A DNA stretch of 64,000 nucleotides, from positions 410,448 to 474,447 of the forward strand of contig NZ_CH672404.1 in assembly GCF_000152885.1 (NCBI RefSeq), written 5' to 3'. This stretch comes from Idiomarina baltica OS145 (lineage in GTDB: Bacteria > Pseudomonadota > Gammaproteobacteria > Enterobacterales > Alteromonadaceae). Under the pieces are notes generated by a model. It had not been told where the DNA came from. It was given only the letters and a program-made list of their open reading frames with translations, and made no database searches. The translations under genes were made by a program, and so were the position numbers. Shown piece after piece: positions 36,292 through 43,789 of this stretch (within the stretch, counting starts at the first letter, position 1; each line of letters begins with the position of its first letter).

Positions 36292-36834
36292 ATGTATATG
36301 CAGGCACGATACTATGATCCGGTTATCGGGCGTTTTTACAGCAATGATCCTAATTGTACCAACGTGATTAAAAAAGGTGGTTCTTCTGGTAGAGAGAGTA
36401 GAGCTGGCGCAGTCAAACGGATTGTCTCTGAAGTTGAAGCTATAGGTGATTTCAAAAATAAAGGTGAAGCTGATTGGTTGTATGAGCTGATTGATGATAG
36501 AAACCTTGAAGTTACAGTTCAAGCTGGATTGATTACAGTTCGAGTGTTATTACCTTTGCGGTTAGCTCCTAATGGTCATGTTCAGGCTGATGCAATAATA
36601 GTAGGAGGGTATTCTGTTCATGGTCAAAGTACCATTAGACATAGACCAGATGGAACATATGGTATATACGATGGGAAATATGACTTTGAAATGCACTGGA
36701 ATATGTCTCCACGAGAAATTTCAAGAGAAATGTTGCGGAATTTTGGTACTTTTTTTGGAGCGCCAATAAGTGGAACACCATTTCAAATACATTATCATGG
36801 AAATGTTGGTACAGTAATTCCCTACCGTCCTTAA
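36292..36834 (+). CDS. Displaced (orphan) Rhs C-terminal tip module
   Basis: A 180-residue frame that opens with YMQARYYDPVIGRFYSNDP, a copy of the large Rhs protein's core end; the DNA is about 57 bases long at over 90 percent match (36294-36350 against 33338-33394). Behind it the sequence is new: a charged domain with KRIVSEVEAIGDF, DGTYGIYDGKYDFEMHWNMS and a final GTPFQIHYHGNVGTVIPYRP-like end rich in His, Tyr and Asp. I cannot name this family. There is no ribosome-binding site before the ATG, no signal and no repeats, so it looks silent until recombined onto an Rhs gene. It diverges before the DPTG cleavage-type motif. Confidence 0.78.
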   Translation: MYMQARYYDPVIGRFYSNDPNCTNVIKKGGSSGRESRAGAVKRIVSEVEAIGDFKNKGEADWLYELIDDRNLEVTVQAGLITVRVLLPLRLAPNGHVQADAIIVGGYSVHGQSTIRHRPDGTYGIYDGKYDFEMHWNMSPREISREMLRNFGTFFGAPISGTPFQIHYHGNVGTVIPYRP

Positions 36835-36860
36835 AAATATATAGGTATTAAGGTAGCTAA

Positions 36861-37340
36861 ATGAAATTTATAGACATAAAGACTAAGTATTTAAAAAAAT
36901 TATTAATATTAGTAATTTCATTTTTAATTGTATCTTGTGAACAATATAAATTAATGAATTCTAATTTATCAGTGAGTGAAGACACAGATCACTTATATGT
37001 ATATGATAAATCGAAAAATTTGATAATCATTGATCAGTTAGTTGTAGATTATGAAATCAAAGGTGATGAATTATTTGTTCTTCGAATGGTTTCTGACAGT
37101 ATTGATTGTTATGACATCAATAATGTTCCAACCATAATCACTCATTATTCAGAAAAAAAAGAATACTGGATTATAAACTTAGGCAAAGATGAAATTGATG
37201 GGCCATTTGACGAAAATACATTTAAACTCAAATTGAAAAGTAAAGGGCTTTCGGATATAAATTTGAAAGTCCCAACAAATTACCGAGCCAATACTGAATA
37301 TTTTATAAAAGAAAAGTCAGCTTGTTATAGAGTTGAGTAA
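36861..37340 (+). CDS. Lipoprotein, candidate immunity protein of the displaced tip
   Basis: A 159-residue AT-rich protein beginning with a lysine-rich N-terminus, a hydrophobic stretch and a lipobox (SFLIVSC near residue 26), so it is a predicted lipoprotein. The rest is acidic and beta-like (DHLYVYDKSKNLIIID; EYWIINLGKDEIDGPF). It follows the displaced tip by 26 bases on the same strand and ends at a terminator, the layout of a toxin-immunity pair. The role is inferred from position; the sequence itself matches no family I know. An envelope location would fit a tip that acts in the periplasm or membrane. Confidence 0.65.
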   Translation: MKFIDIKTKYLKKLLILVISFLIVSCEQYKLMNSNLSVSEDTDHLYVYDKSKNLIIIDQLVVDYEIKGDELFVLRMVSDSIDCYDINNVPTIITHYSEKKEYWIINLGKDEIDGPFDENTFKLKLKSKGLSDINLKVPTNYRANTEYFIKEKSACYRVE

Positions 37341-37368
37341 CACTTTTACACTTTGAACCCAAAGCCTC

Positions 37369-37387
37369 GCCCTCGCAGGGCTTTTTT
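37369..37387 (+). terminator. Terminator unit T3 after the second toxin-immunity module
   Basis: Perfect GCCCT-CGC-AGGGC hairpin followed by six T. The segment GAACCCAAAGCCTCGCCCTCGC repeats, with few changes, the unit at 36150-36176. The following gap, 37388-37760, holds only a decayed transposase fragment. Confidence 0.8.
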
Positions 37388-37462
37388 CTTTGCTTACATC
37401 AAGACAAGTAGTAGCTGTTCAATATTCAGATGAGACGGTGCAGGGTCAGGGCATCAATAGTT

Positions 37463-37670
37463 GGTGGCGAGGGTGAGTAAATACACCATCGCCACCGTAA
37501 AAATTAGTGAGAACGTAACTGTAAATCCACTCGTGACTGATTGGATAATCTAGTCGCGTGTAGATAACCGATACCTGCTCCGGACTCCAGTCCATCTCTA
37601 CACAAGCCCTATGATGTTTCGCTTATTCTCGTAAACTCTTTTGAGCTTTGGCTTGGGCGTAATGTTCTGC
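37463..37670 (-). pseudogene. Decayed IS30-type transposase fragment
   Basis: Read on the minus strand, this stretch parallels the middle of the transposase at 35057-36028: the sequence GATGGACTGGAGTCCGGAGC and the later CAGTCACGAGTGGATTTACA are nearly unchanged, as is TATTTACTCACC. Upstream of these, AAGCCAAAGC also aligns. Frame breaks and base changes are frequent and both ends are missing. It covers about residues 60-135 of the intact protein. An older copy of the same family, opposite in orientation, therefore lies on the far side of the Rhs modules. Confidence 0.8.
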
Positions 37671-37760
37671 TATTTACACGAAGCCTTTTTCAGCTATCGA
37701 CTTATAAAGATGGAATGCTATTTTTTCAATTCTAAGTTAGACAATGAAAATTAGCTCTGT

Positions 37761-38765
37761 TTATAAACGCTCAATGATGGCGTCTGTAAAGTCAGTAGTG
37801 CCATGACTACCACCTAAATCGCGCGTTGTACGATCACCTGATTCGATAACCTCAGCTAAAGCACGAGTAATTTTCTCTGCTGGCTCAGGCATTTCTAAAT
37901 ACTCAAGCATTTGCACAGCGGCTAAAATGACCGAGCTTGGGTTGGCTAAATTTTTACCTGCGATATCCGGTGCTGAACCGTGTACAGCCTCGAAAATTGC
38001 ACAATCTTTGCCTATGTTTGCACCAGGCGCCATACCAAGACCGCCAACCAGGCCTGCACAAAGGTCAGATAGAATATCGCCGAATAAGTTGGTGGTGACT
38101 AATACGTCGAAGTCTTCTGGGTTCATCACCAAGCGCATGCATGCTGCATCAACAATCATCTCGGCTGATTCAATGTCGGGGTATTCATCAGCGATTTCGC
38201 GGGCGACTTTTAGGAACAGTCCAGAGGTTGATTTAAGGATATTTGCCTTGTGTACCGCTGTCACTTTCTTACGGCCTTCGCGGCGAGCAAGGTCATAGGC
38301 AAAACGCACGATACGTTCAGCTCCAGCGCGTGTGATTTTGCTCATTGCTTCCGCTTCTGAACCATCTTCACTGACTTTCTGACCCAAACCTGAGTACATA
38401 CCCTCGGTATTCTCTCGCACCGTGATAATATCGATATTGTCATAACGTGCTTGAGTACCTTTGAATGACTTCACTGGGCGTAAATTCGCGTACAGACCAA
38501 AGCGCTTACGCAAACTGACGTTAATTGAAGTAAAGCCTTCTCCAACCGGAGTTGTTAATGGGCCTTTTAAGGTAACGCCGTTCTTAGCTATGGCGTCCAA
38601 TGTAGCTTGTGGCAACAACTCACCCGTTTTCTCGAGCGCTGTGAGACCTGCGTCGACAAATTCGTAGTCGAATTCACAGCCCGCTTTTTCTAGAATAGCG
38701 AGGGCCGATTTGACGATATCGGGACCAATACCATCGCCTGGGATCACTGTGATTTTTCTGCTCAT
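37761..38765 (-). CDS. NAD-dependent isocitrate dehydrogenase
   Basis: TCA-cycle enzyme converting isocitrate to 2-oxoglutarate. A 334-residue beta-decarboxylating dehydrogenase. Motifs: PGDGIGPDIV at the N-terminus, the substrate loop TSINVSLRKRFGLYANLRPV, ENTEGMYSG near 130, and the metal-binding aspartate region NLFGDILSDLCAGLVGGLGMAPGANIG. The size and the loop match the NAD-type (IDH3-like) group in Idiomarina and Pseudomonas rather than the 400-residue NADP enzyme of E. coli. Isopropylmalate dehydrogenase is less likely because there is no leu gene nearby and the loop carries the isocitrate-type serine. Its AAGGA site is 6 bases upstream. Confidence 0.88.
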   Translation of the reverse strand: MSRKITVIPGDGIGPDIVKSALAILEKAGCEFDYEFVDAGLTALEKTGELLPQATLDAIAKNGVTLKGPLTTPVGEGFTSINVSLRKRFGLYANLRPVKSFKGTQARYDNIDIITVRENTEGMYSGLGQKVSEDGSEAEAMSKITRAGAERIVRFAYDLARREGRKKVTAVHKANILKSTSGLFLKVAREIADEYPDIESAEMIVDAACMRLVMNPEDFDVLVTTNLFGDILSDLCAGLVGGLGMAPGANIGKDCAIFEAVHGSAPDIAGKNLANPSSVILAAVQMLEYLEMPEPAEKITRALAEVIESGDRTTRDLGGSHGTTDFTDAIIERL

Positions 38766-38857
38766 ATTCGTTCCTTATGCCTAGCTACTACATTAAATTA
38801 GGAGTTTGCGGATTCCGAAAGTCTAGCACTACAACCGCCGATGGACTAGCGTGGATA

Positions 38858-40246
38858 TTATTCGCTTGGGTGATTGTAATCATTCACTGCGCAAATGTGT
38901 GTGTTTAATGGCGTATAACTATGACAAAACGATATGGCCTCGTTTTTGATACGCAATAACTGCGTCGCATCTAAATTGAGGCGTTCGCAAAGTTTGGGCA
39001 GTAACGCGAGCCAGCGTTTAGGCGTTTGTTTTTCTCCTGCATAAAGCTGTTGTAAAAGGATGCAGCCGAGCAAGAAAACTGTTTGTTGTTTATTCGTCAC
39101 TTCATGTTGAACCCTGATTAGGTGATTTACTTGTTCAGGTAGCCGCCAGCGATGAATTAGAATGGAGCTATATTTTTGCCTTTCAATTTCTACAACTGCG
39201 CCGATAATAGAGAATATACTGAGCGATGTATCATCGGGTACAGCGGGCCATCGAATGGCACTGGCAAGCGTAGGATGATGTATTAGGTCAGTTGCAATAA
39301 TCTGCGCGATTAGCTTCTCTCGTACAGGCCATTTAATTTGAGCAGTTTGATTAAGTCGCCGCCAGAGTTCAATAAGTAAGGACAGTCGCTGCATCAGGCT
39401 CTCATGCAGCGGAATACGATGGCGGTCAAGGTGTTGCTGCAAACTGGCGGACGCCAGCACACGAGACGCCCGTTGCGCGCCAAGATAGAGGTACGCGTGT
39501 TTTGTTGATTTAAACGGGGCTACCTGCGCATGCTCACGCGCAGCTTGATGGAGCGCCTTTCTAAGACCCGGCTGTTGTTCAATTGCTGCGATGATTGGAG
39601 TTAATGAATCTGTTCCATCCGCAAATCGCTTGATTGCTTTAAGCAGTGTCTTGGGCGGTTTGACTGAGTTATTCAGATACGCTGGCGTCGCTCTCTTGTG
39701 CTGTAAAGCCGGTTCGAGGTGTTCGCTGGTTAGCTTTTCTACCCTGTACGGTCGACTTAGTTCAGCGTAGGGCCAATACTCTAGGTGATGTTCGCCGATT
39801 AAAAGTTGGTTTAGGGTTCCTTTGCCGTCTAAGGCGAGTTGGTATCGCGCCAAGTGCAACGACCAATCGACTAAATAGTACGCATAGTGGTGACGGCGTT
39901 CTTTTTTATGAAGACATGCATGTAAAACTTCAGATTTTAGACGATTCGTATTGCTTAAGTGGGTCGGCAAAGTACGAATTAATACTGCAGTCATTAATAG
40001 TCTTCGGAAAGGTGTAGCTAAACCTAGCTCATAACTCAACTTGAATACATTGATTGCGCTTTGAAGCGCAAGCGTGTGTGGCAGGTTTTGCGCTCGATGA
40101 CCCAGTGCCCAGTGAGCAAAATAGTCAGGCCACTGATATTCACTTATCTCGTATTCAAGCTTCTTGGTTTGTGCGTATATTTCAACGGCAGTGGAGTGTA
40201 CTAGTGCAGAGCGAAACGACGTTAAAAATTCATCTAAACGATTCAT
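38858..40246 (-). CDS. HDOD-like protein of unknown role
   Basis: A 462-residue protein without clear homologues I can name. The central part, about residues 215-300, has the rhythm of an HDOD signalling domain: SLTPIIAAIEQQPGLRKALH, then STKHAYLYLGAQRASRVLAS, matching the IEQDPGL and AIxxLG blocks of that family. The N-terminal third is helical and rich in aromatic residues; no catalytic motif is seen. It is last in an operon with diguanylate cyclase, ppnN and a DUF3192 gene, overlapping the latter by 4 bases. HDOD proteins often work in c-di-GMP-linked signalling, which would fit the neighbour. Confidence 0.6.
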   Translation of the reverse strand: MNRLDEFLTSFRSALVHSTAVEIYAQTKKLEYEISEYQWPDYFAHWALGHRAQNLPHTLALQSAINVFKLSYELGLATPFRRLLMTAVLIRTLPTHLSNTNRLKSEVLHACLHKKERRHHYAYYLVDWSLHLARYQLALDGKGTLNQLLIGEHHLEYWPYAELSRPYRVEKLTSEHLEPALQHKRATPAYLNNSVKPPKTLLKAIKRFADGTDSLTPIIAAIEQQPGLRKALHQAAREHAQVAPFKSTKHAYLYLGAQRASRVLASASLQQHLDRHRIPLHESLMQRLSLLIELWRRLNQTAQIKWPVREKLIAQIIATDLIHHPTLASAIRWPAVPDDTSLSIFSIIGAVVEIERQKYSSILIHRWRLPEQVNHLIRVQHEVTNKQQTVFLLGCILLQQLYAGEKQTPKRWLALLPKLCERLNLDATQLLRIKNEAISFCHSYTPLNTHICAVNDYNHPSE

Positions 40247-40617
40247 TGAGTGCCTTTATAGCTATCGTATGCGCCACTCCCCCAAGCCGTTAGTTGGTTA
40301 TTTTCAAATAATAACGCAGTACACTCGTCCTTGGTTGTGATACCGTCGGAAGTCACATGATGTGTGCGATAAAATAGCACGTGGAGATCACCGCGTGAGG
40401 TTTCCTTTGCTTCATTTATATCAGGCGATCCGAGCATACGGATCACCTGATCCTTTGACATACCGAGTTCGAGCTGACCGATTTGCATTGCGTTGTAGGT
40501 TTCGCGCTCCTGCCACTTCATATCCGCTGGATCTGCTTGGTAAAATACTTTTACCAGTCCTAGAATGGCGATGTAGTCGACAATACCTACAAACAATACT
40601 AAGCCAAGCTTGCGCAT
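40243..40617 (-). CDS. DUF3192 membrane-anchored protein
   Basis: A 124-residue protein with an N-terminal helix (LGLVLFVGIVDYIAILGLV) followed by a small periplasmic domain. The block QIGQLELGMSKDQVIRMLGSPD and then VLFYRTHHVTSDGITTKDEC and ALLFENNQLTAWGSG are the DUF3192 signature, related to the BamE/OmlA-like SmpA fold. A second copy of the family, as a lipoprotein, is encoded at 47196-47573 in this window. It lies between ppnN (4-base gap) and the HDOD-like gene (4-base overlap), so the three are coupled. Function is unknown. Confidence 0.85.
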   Translation of the reverse strand: MRKLGLVLFVGIVDYIAILGLVKVFYQADPADMKWQERETYNAMQIGQLELGMSKDQVIRMLGSPDINEAKETSRGDLHVLFYRTHHVTSDGITTKDECTALLFENNQLTAWGSGAYDSYKGTQ

Positions 40618-40621
40618 TCGA

Positions 40622-41977
40622 TTAGTCCGTAATGACTTTATAGCACGGGTTGTATACTGAACCCGGCAGCTTCATGCGACCTTGTTCAACAAACGCTCGT
40701 AATAGCTCATCAAGTCGCTTCATTAGACTTTGCTCACCATGAATCGTAAATACACCGTTTTTGCGTATCTGACGAATACCTTCATCTTTCACATTACCTG
40801 CCACGATTGCTGAGAATGCGCGACGTAAGTCCGCGGCTAAACGTTCTTTGGGTTGATCTGGATGAAGGTTGAGCGCAGCTACATTTTCATGGGTTGGACT
40901 GAAGGGACGCTGGAACTCTTCATTAATCTTTAATGTCCAGTTGAAGTAGTAAGCATCACCCGAGTCACGTCGATATTGTTTCACCGCTGCCATACCCGCA
41001 TGCATGTGTTGAGCTACGGCTGCCGGATCATCAATGATTATTTTGTATAACTGGCGGGCTTCATCACCGATAGTCGCACCAATGAATTCATCTAAAGCTT
41101 CAAAATAGTCACGCGATGATGCAGGACCGGTTAAAATGACAGGTAAGCTTTGGCGCTGATTATCAGGGTGCATCAAAATTCCCAATAAATAAAGTAGCTC
41201 CTCAGCAGTTCCTGCACCACCTGGGAATATGACAATTCCGTGTGCGCACCGCACAAACGCCTCAAGACGTTTTTCAATGTCAGGTAAAATCACCAACTCG
41301 TTGACAATTGGATTAGGTGGCTCAGCAGCAATAATGCCTGGCTCTGTTAAGCCCAAATAGCGACCACCTTCAACACGCTGTTTTGCATGACCAATTGTTG
41401 CGCCTTTCATCGGACCTTTCATGGCTCCTGGCCCACAGCCAGTGCAGATATTGAGTCCACGCAAACCGATATGATAGCCGACATCTTTCGTGTATTTATA
41501 CTCAATCTCATTAATTGAGTGTCCACCCCAACAAACCACCATATTGGGCTCTTCTTGAGGGCGTAATGTACGTGCATTTCGTAAAATATCAAAAACAACG
41601 TGAGTCAAGGTCGCGCTGTCAGCGTGCTCTAAGTCAGTTTCTGAATAACGCTCACCCGTAAACAAGATGTCACGCAAGACTGATTCAAGTAGCTCTCGGA
41701 TGCCGACAATAACCTCACCATCTACGAAGGCTTCTTCTGGTGGTTCGATAAGCTCGAGTTTGATCCCGCGCTCACGGCGAATGATATTGACTTCAAAGTC
41801 TTTATAACTGTCGTAGATATCCGCTGAGCTATCGGTGTGGCTACCTGCGTTAAGAACTGCTAAGCAGCAGTTACGAAAGAGCTTATAAAGTTGACTATTT
41901 GATGATGCTTTTAATCGTTCGATTTCTAATTGTGATAGCAGGGACATGCTTCCCTGAGGTGAAATACTTGCTTTCAT
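40622..41977 (-). CDS. ppnN: Pyrimidine/purine nucleotide 5'-monophosphate nucleosidase
   Basis: PpnN (YgdH) hydrolyses nucleoside monophosphates to base and ribose 5-phosphate and in E. coli is stimulated by (p)ppGpp. The 451 residues match E. coli PpnN (454) from the first residues ([14 protein letters not shown]). The Rossmann-like LOG domain shows [27 protein letters not shown] and the nucleotide-binding [20 protein letters not shown] near residue 250-270. It lies between the diguanylate cyclase gene (30-base gap) and DUF3192. Confidence 0.95.
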   Translation of the reverse strand: MKASISPQGSMSLLSQLEIERLKASSNSQLYKLFRNCCLAVLNAGSHTDSSADIYDSYKDFEVNIIRRERGIKLELIEPPEEAFVDGEVIVGIRELLESVLRDILFTGERYSETDLEHADSATLTHVVFDILRNARTLRPQEEPNMVVCWGGHSINEIEYKYTKDVGYHIGLRGLNICTGCGPGAMKGPMKGATIGHAKQRVEGGRYLGLTEPGIIAAEPPNPIVNELVILPDIEKRLEAFVRCAHGIVIFPGGAGTAEELLYLLGILMHPDNQRQSLPVILTGPASSRDYFEALDEFIGATIGDEARQLYKIIIDDPAAVAQHMHAGMAAVKQYRRDSGDAYYFNWTLKINEEFQRPFSPTHENVAALNLHPDQPKERLAADLRRAFSAIVAGNVKDEGIRQIRKNGVFTIHGEQSLMKRLDELLRAFVEQGRMKLPGSVYNPCYKVITD

Positions 41978-42007
41978 TACTTATTTCTTACTCCTAAACA
42001 GTGTTCC

Positions 42008-43564
42008 TCAATTCGATACAGCGCTTGCTAATACAATTTTATTTCTGCCTGTCTTCTTGGCTTCGTACAGTGCGTTATCAGCTGTTTCGAATAGTGAGGT
42101 TAACGATTGGTTGACCTGCTGTAACTCAGCAATACCAACCGATACGGTAATCCTAATATCTTCTGATCTAAATTTGAATGGGATATTACGGATACGTTCA
42201 CACGCCTTTTCTAAGCGTGCTTGAGCATCTGCGATCGGTGTGTTGGGGAACAGTACGACAAACTCCTCTCCACCATATCGACAGACAAAATCTGATTCAT
42301 TAACTGCCTTTCTTAACATACTTGCAATGACTTGTAACGTTTTATCGCCCGCGCTGTGACCGAAATTGTCGTTGATACGCTTAAAAAAGTCGATATCTAA
42401 GACGGCGATGCTGACAGGTTCTTTCGTTCGTTTGAAGCGTTGTTCTTCGACCCGCATACGTTCTTCGAGTGCGGCACGGTTAGGTAGCTTCGTTAGACTG
42501 TCTTGTAAGCTTTTAAATTTTTGCTCAGCCAACTTTTGTTTGTAATGATGCACCTGTTGTTCAAAATGTGTCAGTTTGCTGTTCAGTTTTGCCGTGGTGC
42601 GCTCGAAGTGCTGTCGCTCATGCTCTTCTAGTGCCAATTTTTCTTTCAATGTTTCATTTAACTGACACAGGTGGCTTGCTACTTCTTGCTTAAGTGTCTC
42701 TAAATGTTGTGCGCTCTGCACCGATGCATTTAATCGATCAACGTTAGATTGGAGTTGTTCATTGAGGCTTGAATTTTCACTCTCATAATGACCTCGCTCA
42801 TTTACACTTTGATTGAGTGTGCCTTGAACAACACCTAGGGTTTGCGAAATTTCTAACAGAAAATTCTGCGCCGATTGGCGCTCGAGACTGACGCCATGAA
42901 TGATGGTTTCTAGTAAATTGACTAACACTGAGAGTAATTCGGTGTTGTCGAGTTTCCCTTTAAGTTTTCTCGCGATTAAGTTGAGCTGTTGCTCTGTCGA
43001 GCCATTAAACTCCAATTGCGTGATAAGCTTAAGCACTATTTTTTGATGCGCTTGGCTTTGCTGTTCTGGTGCACTTACGATGTCACTGCCAAGCCGCTGA
43101 CAATAGTTGAGCAGTGTAATCATCAACGGCATATAATGCATGATTGAGACGTGTTGTGATTGACTCAATTCAATGATGCGTTGTAACTCCGAACGCGCGC
43201 TCTTTGATAGGTTGGGTTGCTTGAGTAACCAGTTGAGTGTTGCAAAGGTGACTTCGTGAGCATCTTTTAGATTGCGCTGAACTTGGTTGGCAACAGATTG
43301 GATATGAGCTTCTGACTCTGTCATAACAGGTTTCAAAAGTTCCATTCCACTGTTTCTTTGTAATAAACCGCGCAGCTTGGTTAACGCGTTATCAAGGTTT
43401 TGGTCTAAGCCTCCGCAAGCATATGAAAGCTGCGTTAGCATGTTGGAAAAATGAGTCCAGTCGTGTTGGTATTCGTCCTCGAGCTGTTTTCGCGACTGAA
43501 TCGTTTGGTTGAGTCGCTTTTCTAATATAGCTAGTTTTTCTTCGGTCGAATTCGATTGATTCAA
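42008..43564 (-). CDS. Soluble diguanylate cyclase
   Basis: A 518-residue cytoplasmic protein with a helical, coiled-coil N-terminal region of about 345 residues (repeated leucine heptads, HYKQKLAEQKFKSLQDSL just before the catalytic domain) and a C-terminal GGDEF domain: DSLTKLPNRAALEERM, DIDFFKRINDNFGHSAGDK and the active-site RYGGEEFVVLFP. Position of the inhibitory RxxD site reads NESD, so feedback inhibition by that site is unlikely. It heads the operon that continues with ppnN, and diverges from the M61 peptidase across a 225-base gap with an inverted repeat. The signal it senses is not clear. Confidence 0.9.
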   Translation of the reverse strand: MNQSNSTEEKLAILEKRLNQTIQSRKQLEDEYQHDWTHFSNMLTQLSYACGGLDQNLDNALTKLRGLLQRNSGMELLKPVMTESEAHIQSVANQVQRNLKDAHEVTFATLNWLLKQPNLSKSARSELQRIIELSQSQHVSIMHYMPLMITLLNYCQRLGSDIVSAPEQQSQAHQKIVLKLITQLEFNGSTEQQLNLIARKLKGKLDNTELLSVLVNLLETIIHGVSLERQSAQNFLLEISQTLGVVQGTLNQSVNERGHYESENSSLNEQLQSNVDRLNASVQSAQHLETLKQEVASHLCQLNETLKEKLALEEHERQHFERTTAKLNSKLTHFEQQVHHYKQKLAEQKFKSLQDSLTKLPNRAALEERMRVEEQRFKRTKEPVSIAVLDIDFFKRINDNFGHSAGDKTLQVIASMLRKAVNESDFVCRYGGEEFVVLFPNTPIADAQARLEKACERIRNIPFKFRSEDIRITVSVGIAELQQVNQSLTSLFETADNALYEAKKTGRNKIVLASAVSN

Positions 43565-43666
43565 AACTCAGTCTCACAGCGTTTTCTTATGTTCATGCTC
43601 ATAGTGTATACCATTCAATTATAAATGTTCGATGAAAGCACGTAAAAATTTGCCTGAAACCCGCTC

Positions 43667-43693
43667 ATTAGACGGTAAAAATATGCGTCTAAT
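43667..43693. promoter_or_regulatory. Inverted repeat in the cyclase/peptidase promoter gap
   Basis: Perfect 8-bp arms ATTAGACG and CGTCTAAT with an 11-base AT-rich centre lie midway in the divergent intergenic region of 225 bases. It could be an operator for either gene. Apart from it and likely promoters I see nothing in this gap. Confidence 0.4.
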
Positions 43694-43789
43694 CGCACAG
43701 ACTCCCGCTCTTTGTTTCATCATGCTACTCTACGTCGGCATACTTACTTATAAAAATTAAAACCAGCGAGCTCATCACAAGGAGTTAAC

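Noticed and set aside
28700..37760. Prophage or integrative element
   Set aside because: No integrase, phage structural gene, tRNA target or flanking direct repeat was found; the only mobile parts are the IS30 copy and its decayed relative.
37341..37760. A further gene in the gap before the isocitrate dehydrogenase gene
   Set aside because: Only the T3 terminator and a transposase fragment without an open frame are seen.
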